From positions 62,001 to 126,000 of the forward strand of contig CAWCRU010000001.1 in assembly GCA_963798075.1 (NCBI GenBank): DNA of 64,000 nucleotides, given 5' to 3'. Position 1 is the first letter of the stretch. The number at the start of each line of letters is the position of its first letter. Shown here piece after piece: positions 42,414 through 51,063 of this stretch. The notes under the pieces are model-generated. The model was not told where the DNA came from. It did not search any database and worked only from the letters and a program-made list of their open reading frames with translations. A program made the translations under genes and the position numbers. The DNA comes from DATAOG01 sp963798075. Lineage in GTDB: Bacteria; Pseudomonadota; Alphaproteobacteria; Geminicoccales; Geminicoccaceae.

Positions 42414-43688
42414 GTGCTCGACCTGAAGTGGTTGCGTGATCAACCCGGCGCCTTCGACCGGGCGCTCGGGCGCCGCGGGCTCGCACCCACGGCGGCGGCG
42501 CTGCTCGAGCAGGATGCCGCGATCCGGGCCTTGCAGACCGACCTGCAGGAGCGCCAGGCGCGCCGCAACGCGCTCTCCCGGGAGATCGGCCGGCTGCGCG
42601 CCCGCGGCGAGGATGGCGATTCGGTGCTCGTCGAGGTTGCGGCGCTCAAGCGCCAGATCCAGGCCGACGAGGACGAGGTGCGCGAGCGCGCCGCCGCCCT
42701 CGACGCCGAGCTCGCGAGCCTTCCCAACGTCCTCGCCGACGAGGTGCCCGACGGCCCCGACGAGAGCGCCAATGTCGAGCTACGGCGCTGGGGCGAGCCG
42801 CGTGTCTTCGACTTCGCGCCCAAGGAGCATGACGAGATCGGCGCGCCGCTCGGCATGGACTTCGCCCGCGCGGCCAAGCTCGCCGGCGCCCGCTTCGTCG
42901 TCCTGTCCGGCCGGCTGGCCCGGCTCGAGCGGGCGCTCGCCGCCTTCATGCTCGATCTGCAGACCAAAGAGCACGGCTATACCGAGGTCAACCCGCCGCT
43001 CCTGGTGCGCGACCACGTCCTGTTCGGTACCGGCCAGCTGCCGAAGTTCGCCCAGGAGCAGTTCCGGACCACGACCGGGCTGTGGCTGATCCCGACCGCG
43101 GAGGTGGCGCTGACCAACCTGGTCGCCGACGAGATCCTGGAGGCCGATCAGCTGCCGCTCCGCTACGCCGCGTGGACGCCCTGCTTCCGCTCCGAGGCCG
43201 GGGCCGCCGGCAAGGACACCAAGGGCATGATCCGCCAGCACCAGTTCAGCAAGGTCGAGCTGGTCAGCATCACGCGGCCCGAGGCGTCCGAGGCCGAGCA
43301 TTTGCGCATGACCGGCTGCGCCGAAGCCGCGCTGCAGCGCCTCGAGCTGCCCTACCGGGTCATCGTGCTCGCCAGCGGCGATACCGGCTTTCAGGCACGC
43401 AAGACCTACGACCTCGAGGTCTGGCTGCCCGGGCAGAATCGCTACCGCGAGATCTCGAGCTGCTCGAACTGCGGCGACTTCCAGGCGCGCCGGATGCGCA
43501 CCCGCTTCCGGGCGAAGGGCGAGCGCCGGACCGAGCTCGTGCATACCTTGAACGGCTCGGGCCTCGCGATCGGCCGCAGCCTGGTCGCGGTCCTCGAGAA
43601 CTATCAGGAGGCCGACGGCAGCGTGCGCGTGCCGAGGGCGCTCAGGCCCTACATGGACGGCCGGGAGCGCCTCTGCGTCGATGGCTGA
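42414..43688 (+). CDS. serS: Seryl-tRNA synthetase
   Basis: A 424-residue class II synthetase. The N-terminal coiled-coil arm (about 25-105, LLEQDAAIRALQTDLQERQA) contacts tRNA-Ser. Class II motifs include TEVNPPLLVR, LIPTAEVALTNL (about 222-233), PCFRSEAGAAGKDTKGMIRQ (motif 2, about 257-276, read in two blocks), SGDTGFQARKTYDLEVW and NGSGLAIGRSLVAVLENYQ (motif 3). The start is a GTG at 42414. The surE ATG overlaps its end by eight bases. Confidence 0.95.
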   Translation: MLDLKWLRDQPGAFDRALGRRGLAPTAAALLEQDAAIRALQTDLQERQARRNALSREIGRLRARGEDGDSVLVEVAALKRQIQADEDEVRERAAALDAELASLPNVLADEVPDGPDESANVELRRWGEPRVFDFAPKEHDEIGAPLGMDFARAAKLAGARFVVLSGRLARLERALAAFMLDLQTKEHGYTEVNPPLLVRDHVLFGTGQLPKFAQEQFRTTTGLWLIPTAEVALTNLVADEILEADQLPLRYAAWTPCFRSEAGAAGKDTKGMIRQHQFSKVELVSITRPEASEAEHLRMTGCAEAALQRLELPYRVIVLASGDTGFQARKTYDLEVWLPGQNRYREISSCSNCGDFQARRMRTRFRAKGERRTELVHTLNGSGLAIGRSLVAVLENYQEADGSVRVPRALRPYMDGRERLCVDG

Positions 43689-44463
43689 GGCCGCGCCGCC
43701 GGCCAGGGGACCGCGCATCCTGGTGACCAACGACGACGGCATCAATGCCCCGGGGCTCAAGGTCCTGGAGCGGACGGCGCGCGAGCTCAGCAGCGACGTC
43801 TGGGTGGTGGCGCCGGAGACCAATCAGAGCGGCGCCTCGCACTCGTTGACCATGCAGCGGCCGCTGCGCATCCGCAGGCTGTCCCGGCGCCGGTTCGCGG
43901 TCGATGGCACGCCGACCGACTGCGTGCTGCTGGCGCTCCAGATCGTGATCAAGGGGGCTGCGGCCGATCTGGTGCTGTCCGGGGTCAATCACGGCGGCAA
44001 CCTCGGCGAGGATGTGACCTATTCCGGTACCATCGCCGCCGCCATGGAGGCGACCCTGTTCAATGTCCCGGCGTTCGCGCTCAGCCAGTGCTGCCGCAAC
44101 GGTCAGCCGGTCAAGTGGGGGACCGCCGAGCAGCATGCCCCCGACATCATTGGGCGCTTGTTTACAAGTGATTGGCCGCAAGATCTCTTGATCAACATCA
44201 ATTTCCCCGATTGCCCGCCGGCCGCCGTGGCCGGCTATCAGGTGACCAGCCAGGGCAAGCGCAAGCTCGGCGACGAGCTGCTCGAGCGGATCGACCCGCG
44301 CGGCCAACCCTATGTCTGGATTGGCGGTTTGCGGTCCGACGACGTCCGGCAGGCGGGCACCGACCTGCAGGCGGTGGCGCAGAACTTCATCTCGGTGACG
44401 CCGGTCCACATGGACATGACCCATCGCCCGAGCTTCGAGCGCCTGCGCCGCGCGCTCAAGTAG
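43681..44463 (+). CDS. surE: 5'/3'-nucleotidase SurE
   Basis: A 260-residue metal-dependent nucleotidase/exopolyphosphatase linked to stationary-phase survival. It begins RILVTNDDGINAPGLKVLE (catalytic Asp pair, about 13-31), with APETNQSGASHSLTM (about 42-56), DGTPTDCVLLAL and SGVNHGGNLGEDVTYSGTIAA. It overlaps serS. The pcm gene that often follows surE is absent; a 202-bp intergenic region leads to the LysM/M23 gene. Confidence 0.93.
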   Translation: MAEAAPPARGPRILVTNDDGINAPGLKVLERTARELSSDVWVVAPETNQSGASHSLTMQRPLRIRRLSRRRFAVDGTPTDCVLLALQIVIKGAAADLVLSGVNHGGNLGEDVTYSGTIAAAMEATLFNVPAFALSQCCRNGQPVKWGTAEQHAPDIIGRLFTSDWPQDLLININFPDCPPAAVAGYQVTSQGKRKLGDELLERIDPRGQPYVWIGGLRSDDVRQAGTDLQAVAQNFISVTPVHMDMTHRPSFERLRRALK

Positions 44464-44665
44464 ATTTTGCGCCGGCTCAGCCGGGCGCCATAACCTCATG
44501 TAAACTGACCGCCAATCCGCCGCTATCTGAGGTTCCGGATCTTAAGTGTTAACTTCAGCAGTTCCCGGCTGAACTTTCGCGACCGGCAAAAGGGCATACT
44601 AAAGGGCGCAAGGTTTCCCGCAAAATGCCTTGCTTCGAGGGCCGGGATTTTATTAACCTTGCGGC

Positions 44666-45727
44666 ATGCAAGGAATTATTCACCATCGCGGCCGGTGGCG
44701 ACTGGCGCTGATCATGGCTGCGGGCGGGCTGACCGCCTGCTCGACCTATCAGCCGCTGGACGCCGGCAGCAAAGTGCCCTGGGCGGAGGCCGCGGAGGCG
44801 CCGCCCGCGCCGGCGGCGGCCGCCAGCATGGGGGCCGTGCTCTCGGCGTCATCGCTGCCGGCGGATCGCTATGTCGTGCAGTCGGGTGATCGGCTCGCGA
44901 GCCTGGCCACGAGCTACGGCATGAGCGTGCACGCCCTCGCCGAGGCCAATCAGCTCGAAGCGCCCTATGTGATCTATGTCGGTCAGGTCCTGCGCGTCTC
45001 GAAGGACGGGCAGGCGGCCGAGCCCGTGGTCGAGCAGGTCGCCGATGCGGGGGTCGCGGTGGAGCCGGCAGCGGCCGCACCGATCGGGGGCGGTCGCTAC
45101 GTGGTGCGCCGCGGCGAGACGCTCGGGGCGATCTCGAGGCGGGCGGGCGTGCCCCTGGTCGAGCTGGCGGCGGCCAATCGGATCGCGGCGCCCTACGACG
45201 TCCTCGCCGGCCAGACGCTGCGGCTGCCCGGCCCGGGCAGCAGCCCGGCCGGGACCATCGCGTCCGCGAAGGTGGCGGTGGCAGCCCACCGGCAGGGCAG
45301 CGGCGAGCCGCCGGCGCTGAGCGGGCGCGGCTTCCTCTGGCCGGTCAATGGCAAGGTGATCGCCGGCTTCGGCCGGACCCGGCAGGGGCAGCGGCGCGAC
45401 GGCATCGACATCGCCGCCCGCCAGGGCGCCCCGGTGCTGGCCGCCGAGGACGGCATCGTCGCTTACGCCGGCAACGGCGTCCACGGCTACGGCCGCCTGA
45501 TCCTGTTGCGCCACGGCGAGGGCTACATCACCACCTACGCCCACAACGCCGCCCTGCTGGTCGAGGCGGGCGATCTCGTCGAGCGCGGCCAGGTGATCGC
45601 GCGGGTCGGCTCGACCGGCGACGCGCCGCGCAGCCTGCTGCATTTCGAGCTGCGCAAGGGTCGCAAGCCCATCGATCCGGAAGCCGTGCTGGTGCGCGAG
45701 GGGACCACGGTCGCCAGCACCGAATAG
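44666..45727 (+). CDS. NlpD-like lipoprotein with two LysM domains and a degenerate M23 domain
   Basis: A 353-residue envelope lipoprotein. A signal sequence ends in the lipobox LTAC (about 22-25). LysM domains lie at about 68-110 (YVVQSGDRLASLA) and 145-188 (YVVRRGETLGAIS), and a LytM/M23 domain at about 235-335. Of the zinc ligands, YAHN and LHFELRK are kept but the first His is replaced (QRRDGIDIAA). It is thus probably an amidase activator of the NlpD type rather than an active endopeptidase. It follows surE, as usual for nlpD-like genes. Confidence 0.85.
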   Translation: MQGIIHHRGRWRLALIMAAGGLTACSTYQPLDAGSKVPWAEAAEAPPAPAAAASMGAVLSASSLPADRYVVQSGDRLASLATSYGMSVHALAEANQLEAPYVIYVGQVLRVSKDGQAAEPVVEQVADAGVAVEPAAAAPIGGGRYVVRRGETLGAISRRAGVPLVELAAANRIAAPYDVLAGQTLRLPGPGSSPAGTIASAKVAVAAHRQGSGEPPALSGRGFLWPVNGKVIAGFGRTRQGQRRDGIDIAARQGAPVLAAEDGIVAYAGNGVHGYGRLILLRHGEGYITTYAHNAALLVEAGDLVERGQVIARVGSTGDAPRSLLHFELRKGRKPIDPEAVLVREGTTVASTE

Positions 45728-45740
45728 CGGTGGCCCCTCG

Positions 45741-47642
45741 TCAGCCCGGCAAGGCGAATGCGATCACCTGATCGCTCACCTTGGGCGTCAGGATCGCGTT
45801 GCCGCCGACCACGAAGACCACGTACTCCTTACCGTGGTAGGCGTAGATCGCCGGCATCGCCACCGCCGGCGCATCGACCAGCGCCCGCCAGAGGACTTCG
45901 CCCGTCTTCAGATCGATCGCCCGCACGCGCGAGTCCATCGAGGCGCCGATGAAGATCAGGCCCGATCGGGTGATCACCGGCGCGCCGATCGTGACCGAGC
46001 CCCAGGACAGCGGCATGTAGAAGCCCCACTTCTGCACCTCGCCGAACGGCTTTTTCCAAAGGACCTTGCCGGTCTTCAGATCGTACGCAGAGAGCGAGCC
46101 ATAGGGCGGCTGCCAGCACGGCATCCCGAGCGGATTGAGGAAGGTGGACAGGCGCAGGCCATAGGGCGATCCAGTCATCGGGAAGTATTCCGAGGGCGGC
46201 CCGTCCGCAGCCTTCGCCTCGTAGTCCTTGCGCGTCAGCAGCTGATAGATCTGCGCGACATAGGAATTGTTGACGACGTAGGTGGCGCTGCCCGGGTCCA
46301 CGGCGCCGCCGCCCCACTCGACGCCGCCCGCCGTGGCGGGATAGATCAGGCTGCCCTGCAGGCTCGGCGGCGTGAACCGGCCCTCGTAGCGCAACCCCTT
46401 GAACGTGCGGCTGCAATAGCCAAAGCTCGCGATGTCCGCGAGGCCGGAGACGCCCGACCAGGCATCCGGCACCACAGGGCTCGGCAGGGCGACGTAGGGC
46501 TGGGTCGGCCAGTCCTCTTCGCCTTGAACGTCCGAGCGCGGCACCGGCTTTTCCTCGATCGGATAGATCGGCTCGCCGGTCAGCCGGTTGAGCACGAACA
46601 GGAAGCCCTGCTTGGTCGACTGGACCAGCGCCGGTATCTTTTGCCCGTCCTTGTCGAGGTCGACCAGCACCGGCGCGGAATTGGTGTCGTAGTCCCAGAT
46701 GTCGTGGTGGACCAGCTGCCGGCTCCAGATCACCGCACCGCTATCGACATTGAGCGCGGTGACGGAGGTGCCGAACGGGATCTTCTCCTTGCGGTCGCCG
46801 CCATAGAAGTTCGGGCTCGGCGAGCTCACGGGCAGATAGAGGATGCCGGCATCCGGGTCGACCGACATGCTGGCCCAGACGTTGGCCGTGCCGGTCTTGG
46901 CCAGCTGGTCCGGAGTGAGGTTTGCGAGCGCATCGAACGTCCAGTTCAATTTGCCGGTCTCGGCATCGACCGCGAACACGGTGCCTGGCGGCGCGCCCTC
47001 GTCGGCCCAGTCCTTCCCGGCCCAGCCGATGAACAGCGTGTGCTTGGAGACGGTCGGCGGCTGCAGGATGGAGAGCGGCCACTTGTTGTTGGTGGTATTC
47101 CACTGGTTGATGTCGAGAACGCCGCCGTCGCCGAACCCGGCACAGGGCTGGCCGCTGTCGGCATCGAGCGCGTGCAGCTTGGCGTCCATCGTCCCGACAT
47201 AGACGATCTTCTGGCAGGGCCGGCCGGCCTGCGGCGCCTCGGCCTGCCAGTAGGCGACCCCGCGGGTCTTGAGGTCGGGCTGGGTCTCGGCCTTGAGCGG
47301 CGCCTTGGTGTCGTAGGTCCACTTGATCTTGCCGGTATCGGGCTCGAGGGCGAAGACCCGGTAGAACGGCGTGCCGAGGTAGAGGGTGTCGTTGACGAAC
47401 AGGGGCGTCGCCGACCAGTCCGAGGCCGGCCGGTCCGCCTTGCCGTCGGAGACATCGCCGGTGTGCAGCTGCCAGGCGACCCGCAGGTCCTTGACGTTCT
47501 GCGGCGTGATCTGCGCCTCGGTCGAGTATTTCTGCGCCCGGAGGTCACCATTGAAGGTGGACCAGGTCTGGTCCTGAGCCAGGGCGGCAGTGGCGGGCAG
47601 CGACAGGAGGACCGCAAGCGACAGCCGAAAAGCCCTGATCAT
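45741..47642 (-). CDS. PQQ-dependent dehydrogenase, glucose dehydrogenase-like periplasmic subunit
   Basis: A 633-residue quinoprotein with a signal peptide (about 1-23, LSLAVLLSLPATAALA) and an eight-bladed propeller. PQQ-domain features are NGDLRAQKYSTEAQITPQNV, RVAWQLHTGD, VHHDIWDYDTNSAPVLVDL (about 310-328), and near the end APVITRSGLIFIGAS and IDLKTGEVLWRA. It oxidises a sugar or alcohol outside the cytosol and passes electrons to quinone. The membrane domain that is fused in E. coli Gcd is encoded by the preceding gene, whose TGA overlaps this ATG. GGAGG precedes the start. Confidence 0.85.
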   Translation of the reverse strand: MIRAFRLSLAVLLSLPATAALAQDQTWSTFNGDLRAQKYSTEAQITPQNVKDLRVAWQLHTGDVSDGKADRPASDWSATPLFVNDTLYLGTPFYRVFALEPDTGKIKWTYDTKAPLKAETQPDLKTRGVAYWQAEAPQAGRPCQKIVYVGTMDAKLHALDADSGQPCAGFGDGGVLDINQWNTTNNKWPLSILQPPTVSKHTLFIGWAGKDWADEGAPPGTVFAVDAETGKLNWTFDALANLTPDQLAKTGTANVWASMSVDPDAGILYLPVSSPSPNFYGGDRKEKIPFGTSVTALNVDSGAVIWSRQLVHHDIWDYDTNSAPVLVDLDKDGQKIPALVQSTKQGFLFVLNRLTGEPIYPIEEKPVPRSDVQGEEDWPTQPYVALPSPVVPDAWSGVSGLADIASFGYCSRTFKGLRYEGRFTPPSLQGSLIYPATAGGVEWGGGAVDPGSATYVVNNSYVAQIYQLLTRKDYEAKAADGPPSEYFPMTGSPYGLRLSTFLNPLGMPCWQPPYGSLSAYDLKTGKVLWKKPFGEVQKWGFYMPLSWGSVTIGAPVITRSGLIFIGASMDSRVRAIDLKTGEVLWRALVDAPAVAMPAIYAYHGKEYVVFVVGGNAILTPKVSDQVIAFALPG

Positions 47643-48037
47643 CGAACCGCCTCCGAATGGACTTGCGCAGCCCCGTGCCCGCCCGTCTGCCGAGGGCCGA
47701 AGATCATGTGCGCCAACCAGCCGAGCAGGCCCAGCGCCATCGAGGCGATCAGCCAATGCGCCTCCAGGAAATAGGCCGCAAGCCCGGTGCCGAGCAGGCC
47801 GAGGCAAGTCGCGATCTCGAGGAAGATGCGCAGCACCAGGCCCTTCGAACGGTCGAGGGCGATCAGCAGCGAGGCCCCGAGGACGAGCGCGCTCGAGATG
47901 ACGACAAGGAGGGCCCCGCCAGTATGATCGATGCCGTTGCCCGGCCAGAAGTAGTCGACGACCGACAGGCCAAGCCCGGCCGCCGAAGCCGCCACCAGAA
48001 CCCAGGCACCGTAGTCGGTGGGTTGAGTGCCGGCCAT
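47639..48037 (-). CDS. Four-helix membrane subunit coupled to the PQQ dehydrogenase
   Basis: A 132-residue protein with four predicted membrane helices at about 11-31, 41-60, 68-88 and 92-112. It corresponds in size and position to the N-terminal membrane domain of membrane-bound glucose dehydrogenases, here on a separate gene. A four-base overlap with the dehydrogenase gene indicates translational coupling. It probably anchors the periplasmic subunit and may hold the ubiquinone site; no cofactor ligand can be named. Confidence 0.65.
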   Translation of the reverse strand: MAGTQPTDYGAWVLVAASAAGLGLSVVDYFWPGNGIDHTGGALLVVISSALVLGASLLIALDRSKGLVLRIFLEIATCLGLLGTGLAAYFLEAHWLIASMALGLLGWLAHMIFGPRQTGGHGAAQVHSEAVR

Positions 48038-48201
48038 CGCGCGCCTCCAGAGTTTTCGAGCAGCTGCTCATGCCGGCGCCCGGTTCCGGCGCGGCAGGAG
48101 CCCCCGGCAGGGCAGCATGGCGATCCGGCCGCCGCGGCTCGAAAACACCTGAGTTCCGATTTCGTTCCCGGCTCGATGCGAGAACGGGGCTGCCGGGAGC
48201 C

Positions 48202-49059
48202 CTACGGTCCTTGGACGTCGGTCTCCCGGCCCAGCAGGTCCTGGACGAACTGCCAGGCGACCCGGCCCGAGCGGGCGCCGCGGGTCTGGGCCCATTCGAG
48301 CGCCTCGCGCCGCAGCCGCGCGGCGTCGATGCCGATCCCGAAATGACCGACGTAGCCCTGGACCATGGCCAGATAGTCGTCCTGCGAGCAGGGGTGGAAA
48401 CCGAGCCAGAGGCCGAAACGGTCGGACAAGGAGACCTTCTCCTCGACCGCCTCGCCGGGGTGGATCGCGCTCGCGCGCTCGTTCTCGATCATGTCGCGCG
48501 GCATCAGGTGGCGGCGGTTCGAGGTCGCGTAGAACAGCACATTGTCCGGCCGGCCCTCGATCCCGCCCTCGAGCACGGCTTTGAGCGACTTGTAGGCGGT
48601 ATCGCCCGAATCGAAGCTCAGATCGTCGCAGAACAAAAGGCAACGGCGCGAGCTCGCCGCCAGGCGCTGGAGCAGCCGCGGCAGGCTGTCGACATCCTCG
48701 CGGTGGATCTCGATCAGGGCCAGGGCACCCGGCTGCTCGCGGTCGATCTGGGCATGGATCGCCTTGATCAACGAGCTCTTGCCCATGCCGCGGGCGCCCC
48801 ACAGGAGCGCGTTGTTGGCCGGCCGGCCGGCGGCGAAGCGCCGGGTATTGGCGAGCAGGATGTCGCGCACGCGGTCGATCCCGACCAGGAGCGGCAGCGG
48901 CACATGGGCGACCGTGGCGACCGGGCGCAGCTCGTGCGCCTGGGCCTCCCAGACGAAGGCATCGGCGGCCTCGAGGTCGATCTCCGGCAGGGTCGGCGGC
49001 GCCAGGCGCTCGACCGCGCTCACGAGACGAAGCAAGAGCCCGGTCAGGTCGGGTGCCAT
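48202..49059 (-). CDS. DUF815 family AAA-type ATPase
   Basis: A 285-residue P-loop protein with Walker A GARGMGKSS (about 87-95), Walker B CLLFCDDLSF (about 138-147) and a sensor ATSNRRHLMPRDM. The central NERASAIHPGEAVEEKVSLSDRFGLWLGF is the DUF815 signature (read here in blocks, about 192-220). The biochemical role is unknown. In alphaproteobacteria this gene commonly lies between the nlpD-like gene and yajC, as here, which supports ancestral linkage. Confidence 0.85.
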   Translation of the reverse strand: MAPDLTGLLLRLVSAVERLAPPTLPEIDLEAADAFVWEAQAHELRPVATVAHVPLPLLVGIDRVRDILLANTRRFAAGRPANNALLWGARGMGKSSLIKAIHAQIDREQPGALALIEIHREDVDSLPRLLQRLAASSRRCLLFCDDLSFDSGDTAYKSLKAVLEGGIEGRPDNVLFYATSNRRHLMPRDMIENERASAIHPGEAVEEKVSLSDRFGLWLGFHPCSQDDYLAMVQGYVGHFGIGIDAARLRREALEWAQTRGARSGRVAWQFVQDLLGRETDVQGP

Positions 49060-49098
49060 GCCGATCTCACGCGCAGTGGTCCGAAAGCCCGGGCAAGG

Positions 49099-50031
49099 CT
49101 AGGGGCTGCGCCGCGGTCGATCAAGCCGCGCGCCCGGCCGCTCGGGGCAGTCTTCGGCCTCGGCCAGGAGCCAGGCGCGAAACCGCCTGATCTTCGGCTG
49201 CTCGGCGGTCGCCTCGGGGCTGACCAGGTAGTACGCCAGATCGTGCGGCACGCTGACCTCGAAGGGTTGCACGAGGCGGCCCGCGGCGAGGTCGCCGGCC
49301 GCGAGCACGTGGCGGGCGAGCGCCACCCCCTGGCCCTCGGCCGCCGCCTGCACGACCATCGCCGAATCGGTGAAGATCGGGCCGCGCCGGGCGTCGACCC
49401 CTTCGACGCCTGCGATCTCCAGCCAGAGCTGCCACCCGGTGTGGTCCTCGTCGTGCAGCAGCACGTGGTGGCCGAGGTCCTCCGGCCGGCGCAAGGGATG
49501 CGGTCCGCGCAGGAGCTCGGGGCTGCAGACCGGCGCCATGCTCTCGCCGAACAGCCGGTCGACGCGTAGCCCCGGATAGCTGCCGCGCCCCATTCGGATG
49601 CCGACGTCGACGTCGTCGCGCGCAAAATCAACAAGTTGCAACGATGTGCTGATCCGCAGATCGAGGTCTGGGTGAGCCGCCCGGAAGCGACCGAGCCGGG
49701 GCACCAGCCATTTGGCGGCGAACGAGGGCAGGACGCTGACCGTCAGGCTGCCGCTCGGGCTGCCCGCAGCGAGCTGGGCGGTCGCGGCTGCGATCCGATC
49801 GAAGGCGTCGCGCACCGGCGGCAGGTAGTGCTGGGCCGCCTCGGTCAGCAGCAGCCCGCGCGGCAGGCGCCGGAACAACCGCACCCCCAGGCGTTCCTCC
49901 AGGCCCTTGATCTGATGACTGATCGCGGTCTGGGTCACGTGCAGCTCGTCGGCCGCCCGGGTGAAGCTCAGATGGCGCGCCGCGGCCTCGAAAGCGCGCA
50001 GCGCATTGAGCGGCGGCAGGCGCCGGCTCAT
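49099..50031 (-). CDS. LysR-family transcriptional regulator (GcvA-like)
   Basis: A 310-residue regulator. The winged helix-turn-helix (about 6-65) reads LNALRAFEAAARHLSFTRAA and VTQTAISHQIKGLEERLG, which is the GcvA/AmpR subgroup form. The effector-binding domain spans about 92-295. The ATG at 50031 gives the usual family start. It is divergent from a DUF1127 gene, and an inverted repeat between them is a likely operator. Its targets may include that gene. Confidence 0.9.
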   Translation of the reverse strand: MSRRLPPLNALRAFEAAARHLSFTRAADELHVTQTAISHQIKGLEERLGVRLFRRLPRGLLLTEAAQHYLPPVRDAFDRIAAATAQLAAGSPSGSLTVSVLPSFAAKWLVPRLGRFRAAHPDLDLRISTSLQLVDFARDDVDVGIRMGRGSYPGLRVDRLFGESMAPVCSPELLRGPHPLRRPEDLGHHVLLHDEDHTGWQLWLEIAGVEGVDARRGPIFTDSAMVVQAAAEGQGVALARHVLAAGDLAAGRLVQPFEVSVPHDLAYYLVSPEATAEQPKIRRFRAWLLAEAEDCPERPGARLDRPRRSP

Positions 50032-50042
50032 CGCCGGGCCGG

Positions 50043-50057
50043 ATGAGGATCTCTCAT
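50043..50057. promoter_or_regulatory. Candidate LysR-type operator ATGAG-N5-CTCAT
   Basis: ATGAGGATCTCTCAT is a perfect 5-bp inverted repeat of 15 bp, the size of a T-N11-A type LysR site. It lies 12 bp upstream of the LysR gene start and about 90 bp upstream of the divergent DUF1127 gene. Assignment is by position and symmetry. Confidence 0.45.
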
Positions 50058-50145
50058 GCAGACCATGAAAAAGCATCGTTGGTCAGATGGCAAGAGGGCG
50101 CCTACCTCCAAAACACGGGCGCTTATCGACATGAAGGAGACTCAT

Positions 50146-50388
50146 ATGTCGACCGTCAGCCTGCGTTCCTCGCACGCAACCCTCGCGGGAATCCGGCCGA
50201 TCCGGCCGGGCGTCCTTTCGTCCTGGCAGGCCTGGCTCACCGGCGCGGTTGATCTCCTGCTGACCTGGCAAGAGCGGGCGCGCCAGCGGCGCCAGCTGCA
50301 GACCCTGAACGATCACATGCTGCGCGACATCGGTCTCGGTCGCGCCGACGTCGAGGCCGAGGCCTCGAAGCGGTTCTGGCTGCCGTGA
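50146..50388 (+). CDS. DUF1127 domain small protein
   Basis: An 80-residue basic protein. The C-terminal DUF1127 motif is RRQLQTLNDHMLRDIGLGRADVEAEA (read in two blocks, about 48-73), ending FWLP. DUF1127 small proteins in alphaproteobacteria affect phosphate/carbon metabolism and RNA turnover; this one has no assigned role. GAAGGAG sits seven bases before the ATG at 50146; longer in-frame starts at 50056 and 50131 are less well supported. The divergent LysR gene probably regulates it. Confidence 0.85.
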   Translation: MSTVSLRSSHATLAGIRPIRPGVLSSWQAWLTGAVDLLLTWQERARQRRQLQTLNDHMLRDIGLGRADVEAEASKRFWLP

Positions 50389-50649
50389 GGTCAGATGGGG
50401 GCCTTTTTTCTCGCGCCGACTGAGGGGGCGCCCTGCCGGGCGGCGCCGACCGCTTCGAAGGAGCGCCCGCGCCCCGCGTCGTCTGCGACCCTCGCGAAGG
50501 CGCCCGCGCTTCGCTCGCGCGTCTTGAACGACGCAACCGGCGCAACCACTTCCCTGTCAGAGGCTCGCCTGCTGCGTGCTGTTGGCTTTTCGCCAGGGCG
50601 CGGCTATAGTCCGCGGCCAATTCGGCGCCCGATCTCGACGAGGAACGTG

Positions 50650-51054
50650 ATGCTCTTCCCCCCGGCCTACGCCCAGGCGGCAGGCGGTGCCCCGGCAGGT
50701 TTCGATTTCATCTCGCTGATGCCGCTGGTGCTGATCTTCGTCGTGTTCTACTTCCTGCTGATCCGGCCGCAGCAGAAGAAAATGAAGACCCACCGCGACA
50801 TGATCGGCGCGGTCAAGCGCGGCGACAAGGTGCTGACCGGCGGCGGCATCATCGGCACCGTGGTCAAGGTCGAGGAGGGCGAGGACGTCCTTTTGGTCGA
50901 GATCGCCAAGGACATCCGCGTGCGGGTCGCGCGCGGCACGGTCTCCGACGTCCTCAACAAGCCGCAGGCCGCCCGGGGATCGGCCAAGGCCGAGGGCGGC
51001 GCCGAGCCGGCTGCCAAGGCCGGCCTGATGGCGCAGCTGTTCGGCAAGAAATAG
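50650..51054 (+). CDS. yajC: Sec translocon accessory protein YajC
   Basis: A 134-residue single-pass protein of the SecDF-YajC complex. The helix LMPLVLIFVVFYFLLI (about 23-38) is followed by the hallmark RPQQKKMKTHRDMI, then the cytosolic GDKVLTGGGIIGTVVKV (about 58-74). The tail is Ala/Lys-rich. It starts at ATG 50650, with GTG 50647 as an alternative, and leads directly into secD. Confidence 0.93.
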   Translation: MLFPPAYAQAAGGAPAGFDFISLMPLVLIFVVFYFLLIRPQQKKMKTHRDMIGAVKRGDKVLTGGGIIGTVVKVEEGEDVLLVEIAKDIRVRVARGTVSDVLNKPQAARGSAKAEGGAEPAAKAGLMAQLFGKK

Positions 51055-51063
51055 CCGCCATCG

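Noticed and set aside
44530..44660. Possible CtrA boxes (TTAAGTGTTAAC and TTAACCTT) before the NlpD-like gene
   Set aside because: Half-site spacing is three bases, not seven, so the full CtrA consensus is not met.
45834..47774. A 646-codon plus-strand frame opposite the PQQ dehydrogenase
   Set aside because: Shadow of a clear quinoprotein gene.
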